From NCBI GenBank assembly GCA_000751555.1, contig CCEZ01000025.1, forward strand, positions 1 through 38,812: 38,812 bases of DNA. Reading direction: 5' to 3'. Position 1 is the stretch's first letter; each line of letters starts with the position of its first letter. Under the pieces are notes generated by a model, which saw only the letters and a program-made list of their open reading frames with translations, was not told the DNA's origin and ran no database searches. Positions 31,637 through 38,795 of this stretch are shown here, piece after piece. The position numbers were made by a program, and so were the translations under genes. Source of the DNA: Anaerosalibacter massiliensis (lineage in GTDB: Bacteria; Bacillota; Clostridia; Tissierellales; Sporanaerobacteraceae).

Positions 31637-32335
31637 CTAATTAGAAAATACTTCCTTATATATTTCATCAATAGATTTATTCTTTTCTTCTCTTAAACTT
31701 TCAGCATTTCCCTCTAATATTATCTTTCCATCCTTTAAGAAAGCTACATCATCAAAAAGACTCTCCATGTCTCTTACTAGATGAGTTGTTACAATCATAG
31801 AACTATTTGAATCATAGTTTTTTATAATTGCATCTAAAATTTGATCTCTTGCTACTGGATCTACTCCCGCTATTGGTTCATCTAATATATAAAGTTTGGC
31901 TTTCCTTGATAATACTAATATTAAATTTAACTTTTCCATCATACCTTTAGATAGAGAAGTAATCTTCATGTTCTTTTCAAGTTGCATAAAATGTAATAAC
32001 TCTTCTGCCCTTTTCTCATCAAAATCATAATAAAAATCACTGTAGAAATTAAGTGCGTCTTTTATAATCATCCAATTATATAAAAAATTTCTATCTGGAA
32101 GATAAGATACTATAGATTTTGTATATACTCCTACCTTATGTCCATCAATCAATAACTCTCCACTTGATTGTCTTAAAAGACCAGTCATTATTTTTATCAG
32201 TGTAGTTTTTCCACTACCATTAGGTCCTAAAATTCCTAATACTTTTCCTTCTTCTATATTCAAGCTTAAATTATCTAAAGCTTTTTTATTAAAATAGTTT
32301 TTAGATATTCTCTTTATTTCTACTAGATTCCCCAT
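31637..32335 (-). CDS. ABC transporter ATP-binding protein (YtrB-like)
   Basis: ATPase of 232 residues. Walker A is GPNGSGKTTLIK, the signature is a diverged SLSKGMMEKLNLIL, Walker B is KLYILDEPIAGVDPVARDQIL and the switch His is in IVTTHLVRDME. The SKGM signature variant is usual in this ABC-2 subfamily, including YtrB. Its ATG lies inside the 3' end of the GntR gene (35-base overlap) with AGGAGG upstream. It should pair with the permease that follows. Confidence 0.9.
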   Translation of the reverse strand: MGNLVEIKRISKNYFNKKALDNLSLNIEEGKVLGILGPNGSGKTTLIKIMTGLLRQSSGELLIDGHKVGVYTKSIVSYLPDRNFLYNWMIIKDALNFYSDFYYDFDEKRAEELLHFMQLEKNMKITSLSKGMMEKLNLILVLSRKAKLYILDEPIAGVDPVARDQILDAIIKNYDSNSSMIVTTHLVRDMESLFDDVAFLKDGKIILEGNAESLREEKNKSIDEIYKEVFSN

Positions 32336-32699
32336 AACTAGCCTCCTTTTTAATTTCTCCTAATATTATTTCAATAATTTCATTATTATCAAATCCTAAT
32401 CCCTTCATTTCAACAATAAAATTATTTATAACTTTTTTAGCGGTATCTTTTTTTAAATTGGTGATTATCTCACTGTTCTCTGTAACAAAAGTGCCCATTC
32501 CTCTTTTTGTAAAGACTAAATTTTCTCTTTCTAATTCCTGATAAGCCCTTTGTACTGTATTTGGATTTACTTTCAATTTAGAAGAAAGTTCTCTAACAGA
32601 TGCTAATTTATCTCCTCTGCTAATTTCACCAGCAGTAATTTGTCTTTTTAAATAGTTCATTATTTGAATATATATAGGTAGCTCATCACTAAATTTCAT
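32301..32699 (-). CDS. GntR family transcription regulator, YtrA subfamily
   Basis: Protein of 132 residues. The N-terminal winged helix reads PIYIQIMNYLKRQITAGEIS, LASVRELSSKLKVNPNTVQR and ELERENLVFTKRGMGTFVT; the C-terminal part (about 75-130) is the short helical dimer domain of the YtrA type, not a large ligand domain. YtrA proteins repress ABC transporter operons and are usually encoded first in them. Here the gene leads the ATPase-permease pair, and its promoter has an inverted repeat that is shared with the operon at 36365. Start ATG has GGAGGTG upstream. Confidence 0.9.
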   Translation of the reverse strand: MKFSDELPIYIQIMNYLKRQITAGEISRGDKLASVRELSSKLKVNPNTVQRAYQELERENLVFTKRGMGTFVTENSEIITNLKKDTAKKVINNFIVEMKGLGFDNNEIIEIILGEIKKEASYGESSRNKENI

Positions 32700-32730
32700 T
32701 TATTCACCTCCATAAATATCAATATGTATT

Positions 32731-32773
32731 GGTGTGTTAATTGTATGGTACACTAATATTCTGCAGTTGTCAA
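32731..32773 (-). promoter_or_regulatory. Promoter-operator of the GntR-ABC operon
   Basis: On the minus strand TTGACA (32768-32773), 17 bases, then a poor -10 TACCAT (32745-32750). Overlapping the -10 is an inverted repeat, TTAGTGTA - 12 bases - CACACCAA (32729-32756), imperfect in the downstream arm. AGTGTA starts 13 bases after the -35, exactly as in the promoter at 36380-36425. Confidence 0.65.
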
Positions 32774-32797
32774 GCTAATTCTAGGGATAAAATAAAG

Positions 32798-32834
32798 AAG
32801 TACTCAAACTAGTATAAACCTCAAATGAGTACTT
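32798..32834 (-). terminator. Terminator of the YknWXYZ-like operon
   Basis: Arms AAGTACTCA / TGAGTACTT (9 bp) enclose a 19-base loop; on the minus strand CTTTATTTT follows. It separates the upstream exporter operon from the GntR operon. Confidence 0.65.
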
Positions 32835-32841
32835 CCTGATT

Positions 32842-34068
32842 CTATTTATATATAGCTTTTATAGGATCCAATTTAGACGCTTTTGAAGCTGGAACTATAC
32901 CAAATATCAATCCTGTCATAACTGAAATAGAAGATGCTCCTAAGAAATTTGATACAGTCATAACTGGTTTAATAGGCATAAACTGTCCTGCTATAACAGC
33001 TATTATATAGCCTAAAATAATGCCTATAATTCCTCCAATCACTGTTATAAATATAGCCTCTACTAAAAATTGAAGCATTATATTTCTAGGTTTTGCTCCT
33101 ATAGCCCTTCTAATCCCTATCTCTCTTTTTCTTTCAGTAACAGATACATACATTATATTCATAACTCCTATGCCTCCAACTAGGAGAGATATTCCTGCTG
33201 CAAAAGCTACAAATAATGTTATACTACTTATAATTTTTTGCATAGAATCTATTAATTCCTGAAGATTGAACTCTTCATATTCACCTTTTACATCTGGATG
33301 AAGTTCATATAGTTTTTCTTTTACTTCACCTATTACTTCATCTTTATCTACTCCTGGCTCTAAAAAAACACTTATCTTTTGAATATAATCTTCTGTTTTA
33401 TCTTTCTCTTTAATAGCTTTAGCAGGAACAATAGATATATCTTGTTGCATTTCTTCCATAGCTCCTAACGATATTTCAAAATCTTCCATGTTTAATTCTT
33501 CCCCTATTCCTATAACCTCAAACAATTCTCCTTTCATCTTAACAGCTTTTCCCAAAGCTTTTTCTGGTTCTTTAAAAAGCTCTTCTGCTACTCTATATGA
33601 TAGAAAGATAACCCTTTTATCAGATTTTCCTTCTATTATATTGATATTTCTACCTAAAAAAACCTTTCTTGTTTTATCCTTTTCATCATATTTTTTAAGT
33701 TCTGTTGAACTATGTCTATTAAAATAATAAACCTCTTCAAAATTACTTACTCCAAACAATTCTTCTTCATCATCTTCTTTAGCATTTTGTACACCTGGTA
33801 TTTTTTTTATTTCATTTATATCAGATTTTTCAAATGGTCTTATAGTTACTTCATCTGATTCAAAGCCTGAATGATATTCTACTATTATCTTATTTAAATT
33901 TGACTTTTCCATGGAACTTGTGGCCTCTTTTTTTACTCCTTCTCCTATTGCTAGTATAGCTGATACAGAGGCAATACCTATAATTATCCCTATCATAGTT
34001 AAAAATATTCTAAACTTATAGGCCCTTATACTATACCAAGCTGTTCTCAACAAATCATAAAGCTTCAT
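32842..34068 (-). CDS. MacB/YknZ-type ABC permease
   Basis: Protein of 408 residues: one membrane segment (about 20-42), a large extracellular MacB_PCD domain (about 45-270) and three C-terminal segments of the FtsX type. Marks are RIFLTMIGIIIGIASVSAI, the coupling motif VTERKREIGIRRAIGAKPRN and FGIVPASKASKLDPIKA. Such permeases work with a MacB-type ATPase as mechanotransmission exporters of peptides or stress sensors. Its start overlaps the ATPase stop by four bases (ATGA). Confidence 0.9.
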   Translation of the reverse strand: MKLYDLLRTAWYSIRAYKFRIFLTMIGIIIGIASVSAILAIGEGVKKEATSSMEKSNLNKIIVEYHSGFESDEVTIRPFEKSDINEIKKIPGVQNAKEDDEEELFGVSNFEEVYYFNRHSSTELKKYDEKDKTRKVFLGRNINIIEGKSDKRVIFLSYRVAEELFKEPEKALGKAVKMKGELFEVIGIGEELNMEDFEISLGAMEEMQQDISIVPAKAIKEKDKTEDYIQKISVFLEPGVDKDEVIGEVKEKLYELHPDVKGEYEEFNLQELIDSMQKIISSITLFVAFAAGISLLVGGIGVMNIMYVSVTERKREIGIRRAIGAKPRNIMLQFLVEAIFITVIGGIIGIILGYIIAVIAGQFMPIKPVMTVSNFLGASSISVMTGLIFGIVPASKASKLDPIKAIYK

Positions 34069-34760
34069 ATAGTTTCCTCCTCTGAAAACTCCCCATCTTT
34101 TAAAAACACATCTCTTGTTGTATACCTTCTTAAGTCTTTATCGTGGGTTACCATAATTATAGTCTTTCCATCATCATTAAGTTCCTTTATTAATTCCATT
34201 ATATCCTCACTAGTTTCAGAATCTAATGCTCCTGTTGGCTCATCTGCAAGTATTAAATAGGGTTCTGTAACTAATGCTCTAGCAATAGCAATTCTCTGTT
34301 GTTGTCCTCCTGATAATTCAAAAGGCCTACTATATCTTTTTTCAAATAATCCAACTTGACTAAGTTTTTCCTTTATTTTTCTTTTCCTTTCTTCTTTACT
34401 TTCCTTACTCCTATAAAGTAATGGAATCTCTATATTTTGATATATTGTCAAAGATTCGATTAAATGAAATTGTTGAAAAATGAAACCTATATTTCTATTT
34501 CTAAAATCTGATTTTTTATTTTCATCAAAATTAGTTATATCTTCTCCTCTGAAAATATACTCTCCTTCATTAAATTTATCTAAAAGCCCAAGTATATTTA
34601 ATAAAGTGGTTTTACCACTACCAGATTTCCCCATTATAGAAATAAATTCTCCTTCTTCTATATCTAGATTGAGTCCTTTTAAAACTGGAAAATCTCCAGC
34701 CTTTGTTGTATATTTTTTCTTTATATTTCTCAATTCAATAAGAGGACTACTCAACTTCAT
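34065..34760 (-). CDS. MacB/YknY-type ABC ATPase
   Basis: ATPase of 231 residues: Walker A GKSGSGKTTLLN, Q-loop FIFQQFHLI, signature LSGGQQQR, Walker B LILADEPTGALD, switch IIMVTHD. This is the LolD/MacB group that pairs with FtsX-like permeases. The gene overlaps the adaptor gene by 14 bases. The ATG at 34760 is very close to GGAGGGGG; a TTG two codons later (34754) has better spacing and may be the real start. Confidence 0.92.
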   Translation of the reverse strand: MKLSSPLIELRNIKKKYTTKAGDFPVLKGLNLDIEEGEFISIMGKSGSGKTTLLNILGLLDKFNEGEYIFRGEDITNFDENKKSDFRNRNIGFIFQQFHLIESLTIYQNIEIPLLYRSKESKEERKRKIKEKLSQVGLFEKRYSRPFELSGGQQQRIAIARALVTEPYLILADEPTGALDSETSEDIMELIKELNDDGKTIIMVTHDKDLRRYTTRDVFLKDGEFSEEETI

Positions 34761-35847
34761 CCCCCTCCTTTAAATCTTCAGTTACCTCAGCTACTAACTC
34801 ATCATTTTCTTTAAGTCCTTTTGTCACTATAATATGTTCTTCTTCTTTCTTCCCTGTTTGAATTTCATGTTTTTTAAGTATTCCTTCCTCTATTAAAAAT
34901 ACATAGGTTTTGCCATTTTCTTTTATAACTGCTGTCTCTGGAATCAATATTTTGCTTTCTCCATAAGGGATTTTCACTTGAACATGGAATCCATGAACTA
35001 ATCCCTTTTGGTCATCTAATGAAAATTTAATTGGATATTCAGAAAATGAACTTTCATCACTTCCTCCAAATGCACCTCCCATAGATTCTCCATCTAGAGC
35101 TGCTGTTGAAGGCTTCTTTGATATACTCTCAATTTTACCTGTTTTTTTACTTTCATCTGATATTAAAGTGATTTCAACATTCATACCTTCTTTAAGCTTC
35201 AGCAAATCAACCTCAGTTATACTTCCATTAGCTACAAAATCATGGCTTTGTACTACTATTTTTTCACCTTCTCCTCCGCCTTCAATATTAACCTTTTCTA
35301 AAGACACTTTACCATCTAATTTAGAATGCTCTACTGTATATTCCTTCTTCTTAAGATTTGAAATTTGTCTCTCTAATTTTTTTATCTGTGAATCATAATC
35401 TGCAGATGGAGCTACAGGGCCTAATCCCTCTCCTTCTTCCCCTTCTTCATTTATTTCTATATTTGATCTATTGTTTATAGCTTTATTCTCTTCTTTTTTT
35501 GCTTCTTTAAGTTCATTTAGCTCATTTGTAAATTCTGATATCTGTTCAGAAACTTCCTCATTTTTATAAGTTATTAATGGATCACCTTTCTTAACTTCTG
35601 CTCCATCTTTTACATGGGTTTTTTCAACTTTTCCCTTAGTTGGATCTGGTAATATAGTTTGTTCCGTTCTTGGAGATATGCTACCATTTACAAATACATT
35701 TTCTCTAGAAGGAACTACATATCTCTCTATAGCTTTTTCTTCTGGCTTCTTATTTTTATTTTTCCTCCCAAAATATAACAATGTAAATACTAATGTTAAA
35801 ATAGCAATCCCTATTATTAATAAAGCTATTTTCTTCCTCTTACTCAT
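34747..35847 (-). CDS. HlyD/MacA/YknX-like membrane fusion adaptor
   Basis: Protein of 366 residues with an N-terminal membrane anchor (about 7-25). After it come the lipoyl half VNGSISPRTEQTILPD and VKDGAEVKKGDPLITYKNE, a coiled-coil hairpin (about 105-170) with an acidic insert (NEEGEEGEGLGP), the second lipoyl half, and the beta barrel and membrane-proximal part (SKILIPETAVIKENGKTYVF). In Gram-positives such adaptors assist MacB-type exporters, e.g. YknX in resistance to the SdpC toxin. It starts 11 bases after the small membrane protein gene. Confidence 0.88.
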   Translation of the reverse strand: MSKRKKIALLIIGIAILTLVFTLLYFGRKNKNKKPEEKAIERYVVPSRENVFVNGSISPRTEQTILPDPTKGKVEKTHVKDGAEVKKGDPLITYKNEEVSEQISEFTNELNELKEAKKEENKAINNRSNIEINEEGEEGEGLGPVAPSADYDSQIKKLERQISNLKKKEYTVEHSKLDGKVSLEKVNIEGGGEGEKIVVQSHDFVANGSITEVDLLKLKEGMNVEITLISDESKKTGKIESISKKPSTAALDGESMGGAFGGSDESSFSEYPIKFSLDDQKGLVHGFHVQVKIPYGESKILIPETAVIKENGKTYVFLIEEGILKKHEIQTGKKEEEHIIVTKGLKENDELVAEVTEDLKEGDEVE

Positions 35848-35858
35848 GTTTTCACTCC

Positions 35859-36365
35859 TTAAAATAAAAATACAACTGCAAATAATATAATATTTGGTAC
35901 CATTCTAATTTCTGAATCCTCATCATTATCTAATAAAATCATATTAAATCCTATAGCAATTAAAATCCTTACTACCCCTATTATGGTAAACTTAATCCAA
36001 GCAACTTCTGGTAAATAATTATTAAATAAAGATATTATTATTGAAAATATGTATAGTACTGTCATATTAGAAAAATATATACCACTAAATCTTTCTAGCA
36101 TCTTAGGGTTGTCCACATTTATATTTTTAAATATTGATTTACATATTATATATGTTAAAAATATAAATAAAGCTGTTGTCACAATAGAAGCCATTATAAC
36201 AATAACCTTGCCACTTTGTCCCGCTGTCTTTAACTCTTCTTGAGCTCCAGGTATATCTTTAAAATTAGTACCTAAAGCATTAATGGACATATATATCTTA
36301 TAAATAAGATATATAATAATAGTTACTATAAAGGTCTTTTTGGAGTTCTCTTCGAGTTTTTTCAT
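35859..36365 (-). CDS. Small polytopic membrane protein, YknW-like by position
   Basis: Protein of 168 residues with about five hydrophobic segments, including TFIVTIIIYLIYKIYMSI and IVTTALFIFLTYIICKSIF. The layout resembles the Yip1-type YknW protein of Bacillus, and the gene order membrane protein - adaptor - ATPase - permease is the same as yknWXYZ. I cannot confirm the Yip1 family from sequence alone. It is the first gene of the operon; SD GGGGGGA. The stop is followed after 11 bases by the adaptor ATG. Confidence 0.72.
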   Translation of the reverse strand: MKKLEENSKKTFIVTIIIYLIYKIYMSINALGTNFKDIPGAQEELKTAGQSGKVIVIMASIVTTALFIFLTYIICKSIFKNINVDNPKMLERFSGIYFSNMTVLYIFSIIISLFNNYLPEVAWIKFTIIGVVRILIAIGFNMILLDNDEDSEIRMVPNIILFAVVFLF

Positions 36366-36379
36366 TTAAATCCCCCCTC

Positions 36380-36425
36380 GTTAGTGTATTGAGTATACAA
36401 TACACTAACACTATATTATTGTCAA
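36380..36425 (-). promoter_or_regulatory. Promoter with YtrA-type operator of the YknWXYZ-like operon
   Basis: A perfect 12-base inverted repeat, GTTAGTGTATTG - AGTATA - CAATACACTAAC (36380-36409), contains AGTGTA and TACACT 12 bases apart, very similar to the YtrA box of Bacillus. On the minus strand TTGACA (36420-36425), 17 bases and TATTGT (36397-36402) form the promoter, so the operator spans -10 to about +10 and would block initiation. Confidence 0.75.
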
Positions 36426-36690
36426 TTACTTTTAATGAAAAGAATAAAAAAATTAATTTATATAATACTAGCTTGAAATTTATTAAAAATAAAGTTCAAA
36501 GCCTATTTTAAATTAATTATTTTTAATATATATTTAAATTATTTAATATTAAACTTAAATATTATAATATTAATATTAACTTATATTTATATTCTACATA
36601 TTAATTAAATATATTTCCTGATTTTAATTTATACTTAAAATATTCTTTATTTACCTAAATAGGACTATAAAACAGTAAATTATGCCATTT
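36426..36690. other. Gene-free AT-rich stretch
   Basis: Extremely AT-rich sequence with many short runs of A and T and simple ATTA/TAAT units. I see no open frame with a ribosome binding site, no clear promoter and no strong hairpin. It separates the exporter operon from the decayed permease gene. Confidence 0.6.
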
Positions 36691-37448
36691 ATGAATGCAA
36701 TATCTAGCATAATAAAGCCAATTATTTGTATAGCTCCTGTATATTTTTAGCTAAATCTTTTTTTAAATCAATAGTAAAATCATTAATTTCAGTGAATAAA
36801 TAGGAACTACAGATTATAATTATATGGCTTTCCTAGCCATAGAAAGTATAGTAACTAGTTTCGTATCTTCAGTACTATGGGGAATGGGCTTTGTATTAAA
36901 GGAAGAAATGGATATAGGTGTTACTAAGTTAATTGGATTACTCCAATCTCTTTACGGATACAACTTATAAGCATATTTATTTCTTCTTTAATTATTATAA
37001 CTGCAAATTTTCTTACTACAGTATTTTTCATATGGCTATTATTCGGATTTAATATTGGAACTAGAATATTTTTTTAATATTTACACTTATTCCTTTTTTA
37101 ATAGCTTTATATGGATTAGGTTTTGGAATTGCCTCATAGTATTCATTACCAACAATGATAATTATATAGTAGATATTATGAATTTTTTATTAAATATAAT
37201 ATGCGGTACAGAGTTTCTTGTAACTGTATTGCCTAAATTTATAATGATAATATATTTGGCAATTCCACTAACCTATGGCTTTGGTTCCATAAGAGGAATA
37301 CTTATATGTATAAATACATTATTACCTATATCTTTAGAAAGAATAACTTTAATATGTGTTACATTTCTTAGAAATATTTTTAGGTTTTTATATACTGAAG
37401 AAAGTTAAAAAGCATTGTAAAACTATAGGAAATATAGGTTTTCATTGA
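36691..37448 (+). pseudogene. Decayed ABC-2 transporter permease gene
   Basis: Reading across all three frames recovers consecutive pieces of one ABC-2 permease: MNAISSI at 36691, ANYLYSSCIFLAKSFFKS, YMAFLAIESIVTSFVSSVLW then GMGFVLKEEMDIG, ISIFISSLIIITANFLTT, FFIWLLFGFNIGT, LIFTLIPFLIALYGLGFGIA, DIMNFLLNIICGTEFLVT and VLPKFIMIIYLAIPLTYG. At least four frameshifts or stops interrupt it (e.g. TAA at 36968 and 37074, TAG at 37137). The 117-residue open frame at 37055-37408 is just part of this wreck. No matching ATPase gene is beside it. The gene is clearly dead. Confidence 0.8.
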
Positions 37449-37450
37449 AT

Positions 37451-37627
37451 TTAACCATTTTCGTTTCTTTCTTCATAAGTTACTGTTGCATAAAAAATAT
37501 TTCCACTATTTTCATATTCAATATCAATTATTTCAAGTATTTCTTCTTCATTTTCTGATATCCAATTATAGACTTTTTCTTTAAGATTGGAACCATCGCT
37601 ATAATCCACTATAGTCATATGTTTCAA
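37451..37627 (-). CDS. Small acidic protein, function unknown
   Basis: Protein of 58 residues from TTG 37627, with AGGAGG six to seven bases upstream; a second possible start is the ATG three codons later. It begins MKHMTIVDYSDGSNLKEKV, is acidic (WISENEEEILEIID) and ends in a beta-like YATVTYEERNENG. It looks like a small alpha-beta domain. I do not recognise it. The SD lies in a 38-base perfect palindrome, so its expression may be controlled. It is convergent with the dead permease gene. Confidence 0.65.
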   Translation of the reverse strand: MKHMTIVDYSDGSNLKEKVYNWISENEEEILEIIDIEYENSGNIFYATVTYEERNENG

Positions 37628-37635
37628 GACATCCC

Positions 37636-37673
37636 TCCTTACGAATATATTTATATAAATATATTCGTAAGGA
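37636..37673. repeat. 38-base perfect palindrome overlapping an SD
   Basis: Arms of 19 bases, beginning TCCTTACGAATATATTTAT on the plus strand, meet with no loop. On the minus strand its end includes part of the AGGAGG of the 58-residue gene. It could be an operator or, as RNA, a hairpin that hides the SD. It has no flanking T-run of its own. Confidence 0.7.
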
Positions 37674-37766
37674 AGAATTCATATTCTTATATTTTTTTGT
37701 AACACTTTTTAAAAATATACATAATCTATATTGTAATAATAAATATGAAAAATTGGAGGTGTTTTC

Positions 37767-37895
37767 ATGACAGATAAAAAAAGTATGGGATTATTAGACG
37801 GATTGTTTAGTCAGGGTGATGATAGTATGCTAATAATATTATTCTTTATAGTAATAATTTTCTTTTCTGGCTCATTTGGCAGAGATAGGTATTAA
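37767..37895 (+). CDS. Small single-pass membrane protein
   Basis: Protein of 42 residues: MTDKKSMGLLDGLFSQGDDS, then one strongly hydrophobic segment, MLIILFFIVIIFFSGSFG, ending RDRY. SD GGAGGTG five bases before the ATG, and a clear terminator at 37958-38002, so it is a real gene. The layout (short Gly/Asp-rich head, one membrane helix at the end) is like YjcZ-type sporulation or spore-coat peptides, but this is only a similarity of form. Confidence 0.75.
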   Translation: MTDKKSMGLLDGLFSQGDDSMLIILFFIVIIFFSGSFGRDRY

Positions 37896-37957
37896 ACATC
37901 ATAATTTACAGGAAAAGTACATAAAGATATCCTGTTTTCATTAAATATAATCTAATT

Positions 37958-38002
37958 AATAGCGAATAGATGGTTAAGATACTGTCTATTCGTTATTTTT
38001 TT
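37958..38002 (+). terminator. Terminator of the 42-residue membrane protein gene
   Basis: Arms AATAGCGAATAGA and TCTATTCGTTATT (13 pairs with one G-U) enclose a 14-base loop, followed by a T-run. Confidence 0.8.
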
Positions 38003-38083
38003 AAATGCAAAATTATACAAAATATTATATATACTTCATAATATATTAACTCTTTGCTAACACTATCTAATGGAGGTGATATT

Positions 38084-38281
38084 TTGAAAGTTAAAAAATT
38101 TGTATCAGAAAGTTTTGGCAAGGTAGATGAAAATTATGTGAAAAATTCGCTCCATTCTATTGATGGAGTAAAAGCAGTCCGCTTAGATGATAGGGCTAAT
38201 ACAATAACTGTGGAATACGATGATTCTAAGGTTTCTTCTTCTACATTAGAAAATGAATTGAGAAAAAATAATTTCTTATAA
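38084..38281 (+). CDS. HMA-like ferredoxin-fold protein without metal cysteines
   Basis: Protein of 65 residues from TTG 38084, with GGAGGTG five bases upstream. The pattern (VKKFVSESFGKVDENYVKNS, LHSIDGVKAVRLDDRANTIT, VEYDDSKVSSSTLENELRKN) fits the beta-alpha-beta-beta-alpha-beta fold of heavy-metal-associated domains, including the I-D-G-V and the VEYDD strand. The metal motif CxxC is missing: no Cys is present at all. It cannot bind copper in the usual way and may be a regulatory or structural relative. It is followed directly by a terminator and stands alone. Confidence 0.72.
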   Translation: MKVKKFVSESFGKVDENYVKNSLHSIDGVKAVRLDDRANTITVEYDDSKVSSSTLENELRKNNFL

Positions 38282-38310
38282 AAAATGACAGAGTATACTC
38301 TGTCATTTTT
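38281..38310. terminator. Bidirectional terminator after the HMA-like gene
   Basis: A perfect 30-base palindrome, arms AAAAATGACAGAGTA and its complement, begins at the last base of the stop codon and ends in TTTTT. Confidence 0.85.
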
Positions 38311-38572
38311 ATAAGATCTACTTTTACGTATTATACTTTCTCATCCTTACCTTCTGAACTACTTTCCGATTACTTTGTCAATAGTTTATCATTAAATACA
38401 TTCCATTTCAATATAGTAACTAAATTTTCAGTTTTTATCTCTTCTTTTTTTATTATATTTTAAGTACATTAATTTTTAATTAAAATGGAAGTACCTTATC
38501 TATATGTAATACAAAATAATATATAACGTTCCCAAATCCCCTCAGTATTACATTATTAAACTAAATTTAAGT
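38311..38572. other. Gene-free stretch
   Basis: About 260 AT-rich bases. I see no frame with a ribosome binding site and no strong hairpin or repeat. It lies between the HMA-like gene and the tRNA-like remnant. Confidence 0.55.
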
Positions 38573-38574
38573 AA

Positions 38575-38606
38575 AACAAAAACCCTGTAACTATTTAAGT
38601 TACAAG
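38575..38606 (-). terminator. Terminator downstream of the tRNA-like remnant
   Basis: On the minus strand CTTGTAACT - TAAAT - AGTTACAGG pairs over nine positions (one G-U) and is followed by TTTTTGTTTT. It lies ten bases past the CCA end of the tRNA-like sequence, as a tRNA terminator would. Confidence 0.6.
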
Positions 38607-38615
38607 ACTTTAAGT

Positions 38616-38680
38616 TGGTGTACCTTGTAGTATTCGAATCCGCGACCAACTGATTCGAAGTCAGTAAATTAGCTACTTTT
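38616..38680 (-). pseudogene. Damaged tRNA-Arg(TCG)-like sequence, probable integration-site remnant
   Basis: On the minus strand the anticodon arm is intact: ACTGA - CTTCGAA - TCAGT, with anticodon TCG. Then come a variable region, a T-loop GATTCGAAT and an end AAGGTACACCA with encoded CCA. The T-stem has mismatches (GCGGA against ACTAC). The 5' part is broken: the D-arm is reduced to AGTAGCTAATTT and no 5' acceptor strand complementary to AAGGTAC is present. It cannot fold as a normal tRNA. Such 3' tRNA pieces are typical attachment-site copies left by integrating elements. Confidence 0.6.
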
Positions 38681-38755
38681 GCATCTTTTTATACCGTTGT
38701 AGTTGTCTATTTTTAGCCATTTATTTATTTCATTACTTCTATTTATAGTTTTTTA

Positions 38756-38795
38756 TGTCCCCAAACTTTTAAAAATGTCCCCAAATTGTCCCCAT
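38756..38795. repeat. Three copies of a GTCCCC motif at the right edge
   Basis: TGTCCCCAAA occurs at 38756-38765 and 38776-38785, and TGTCCCCAT at about 38787-38795. On the minus strand one frame (KQPLFMGTIWGHF then stop) is open to the window edge and could be the last residues of a gene that continues to the right, perhaps an integrase. This is too short to prove. Confidence 0.35.

Noticed and set aside
37055-37408. 117-residue open frame as a separate membrane protein gene
   Set aside because: It starts without a ribosome binding site, and its C-terminal half is the end of the decayed ABC-2 permease read in one of the three needed frames.
38616-38680. Functional tRNA-Arg gene
   Set aside because: The D-arm is truncated, the T-stem has mismatches and no 5' acceptor strand pairs with AAGGTAC.
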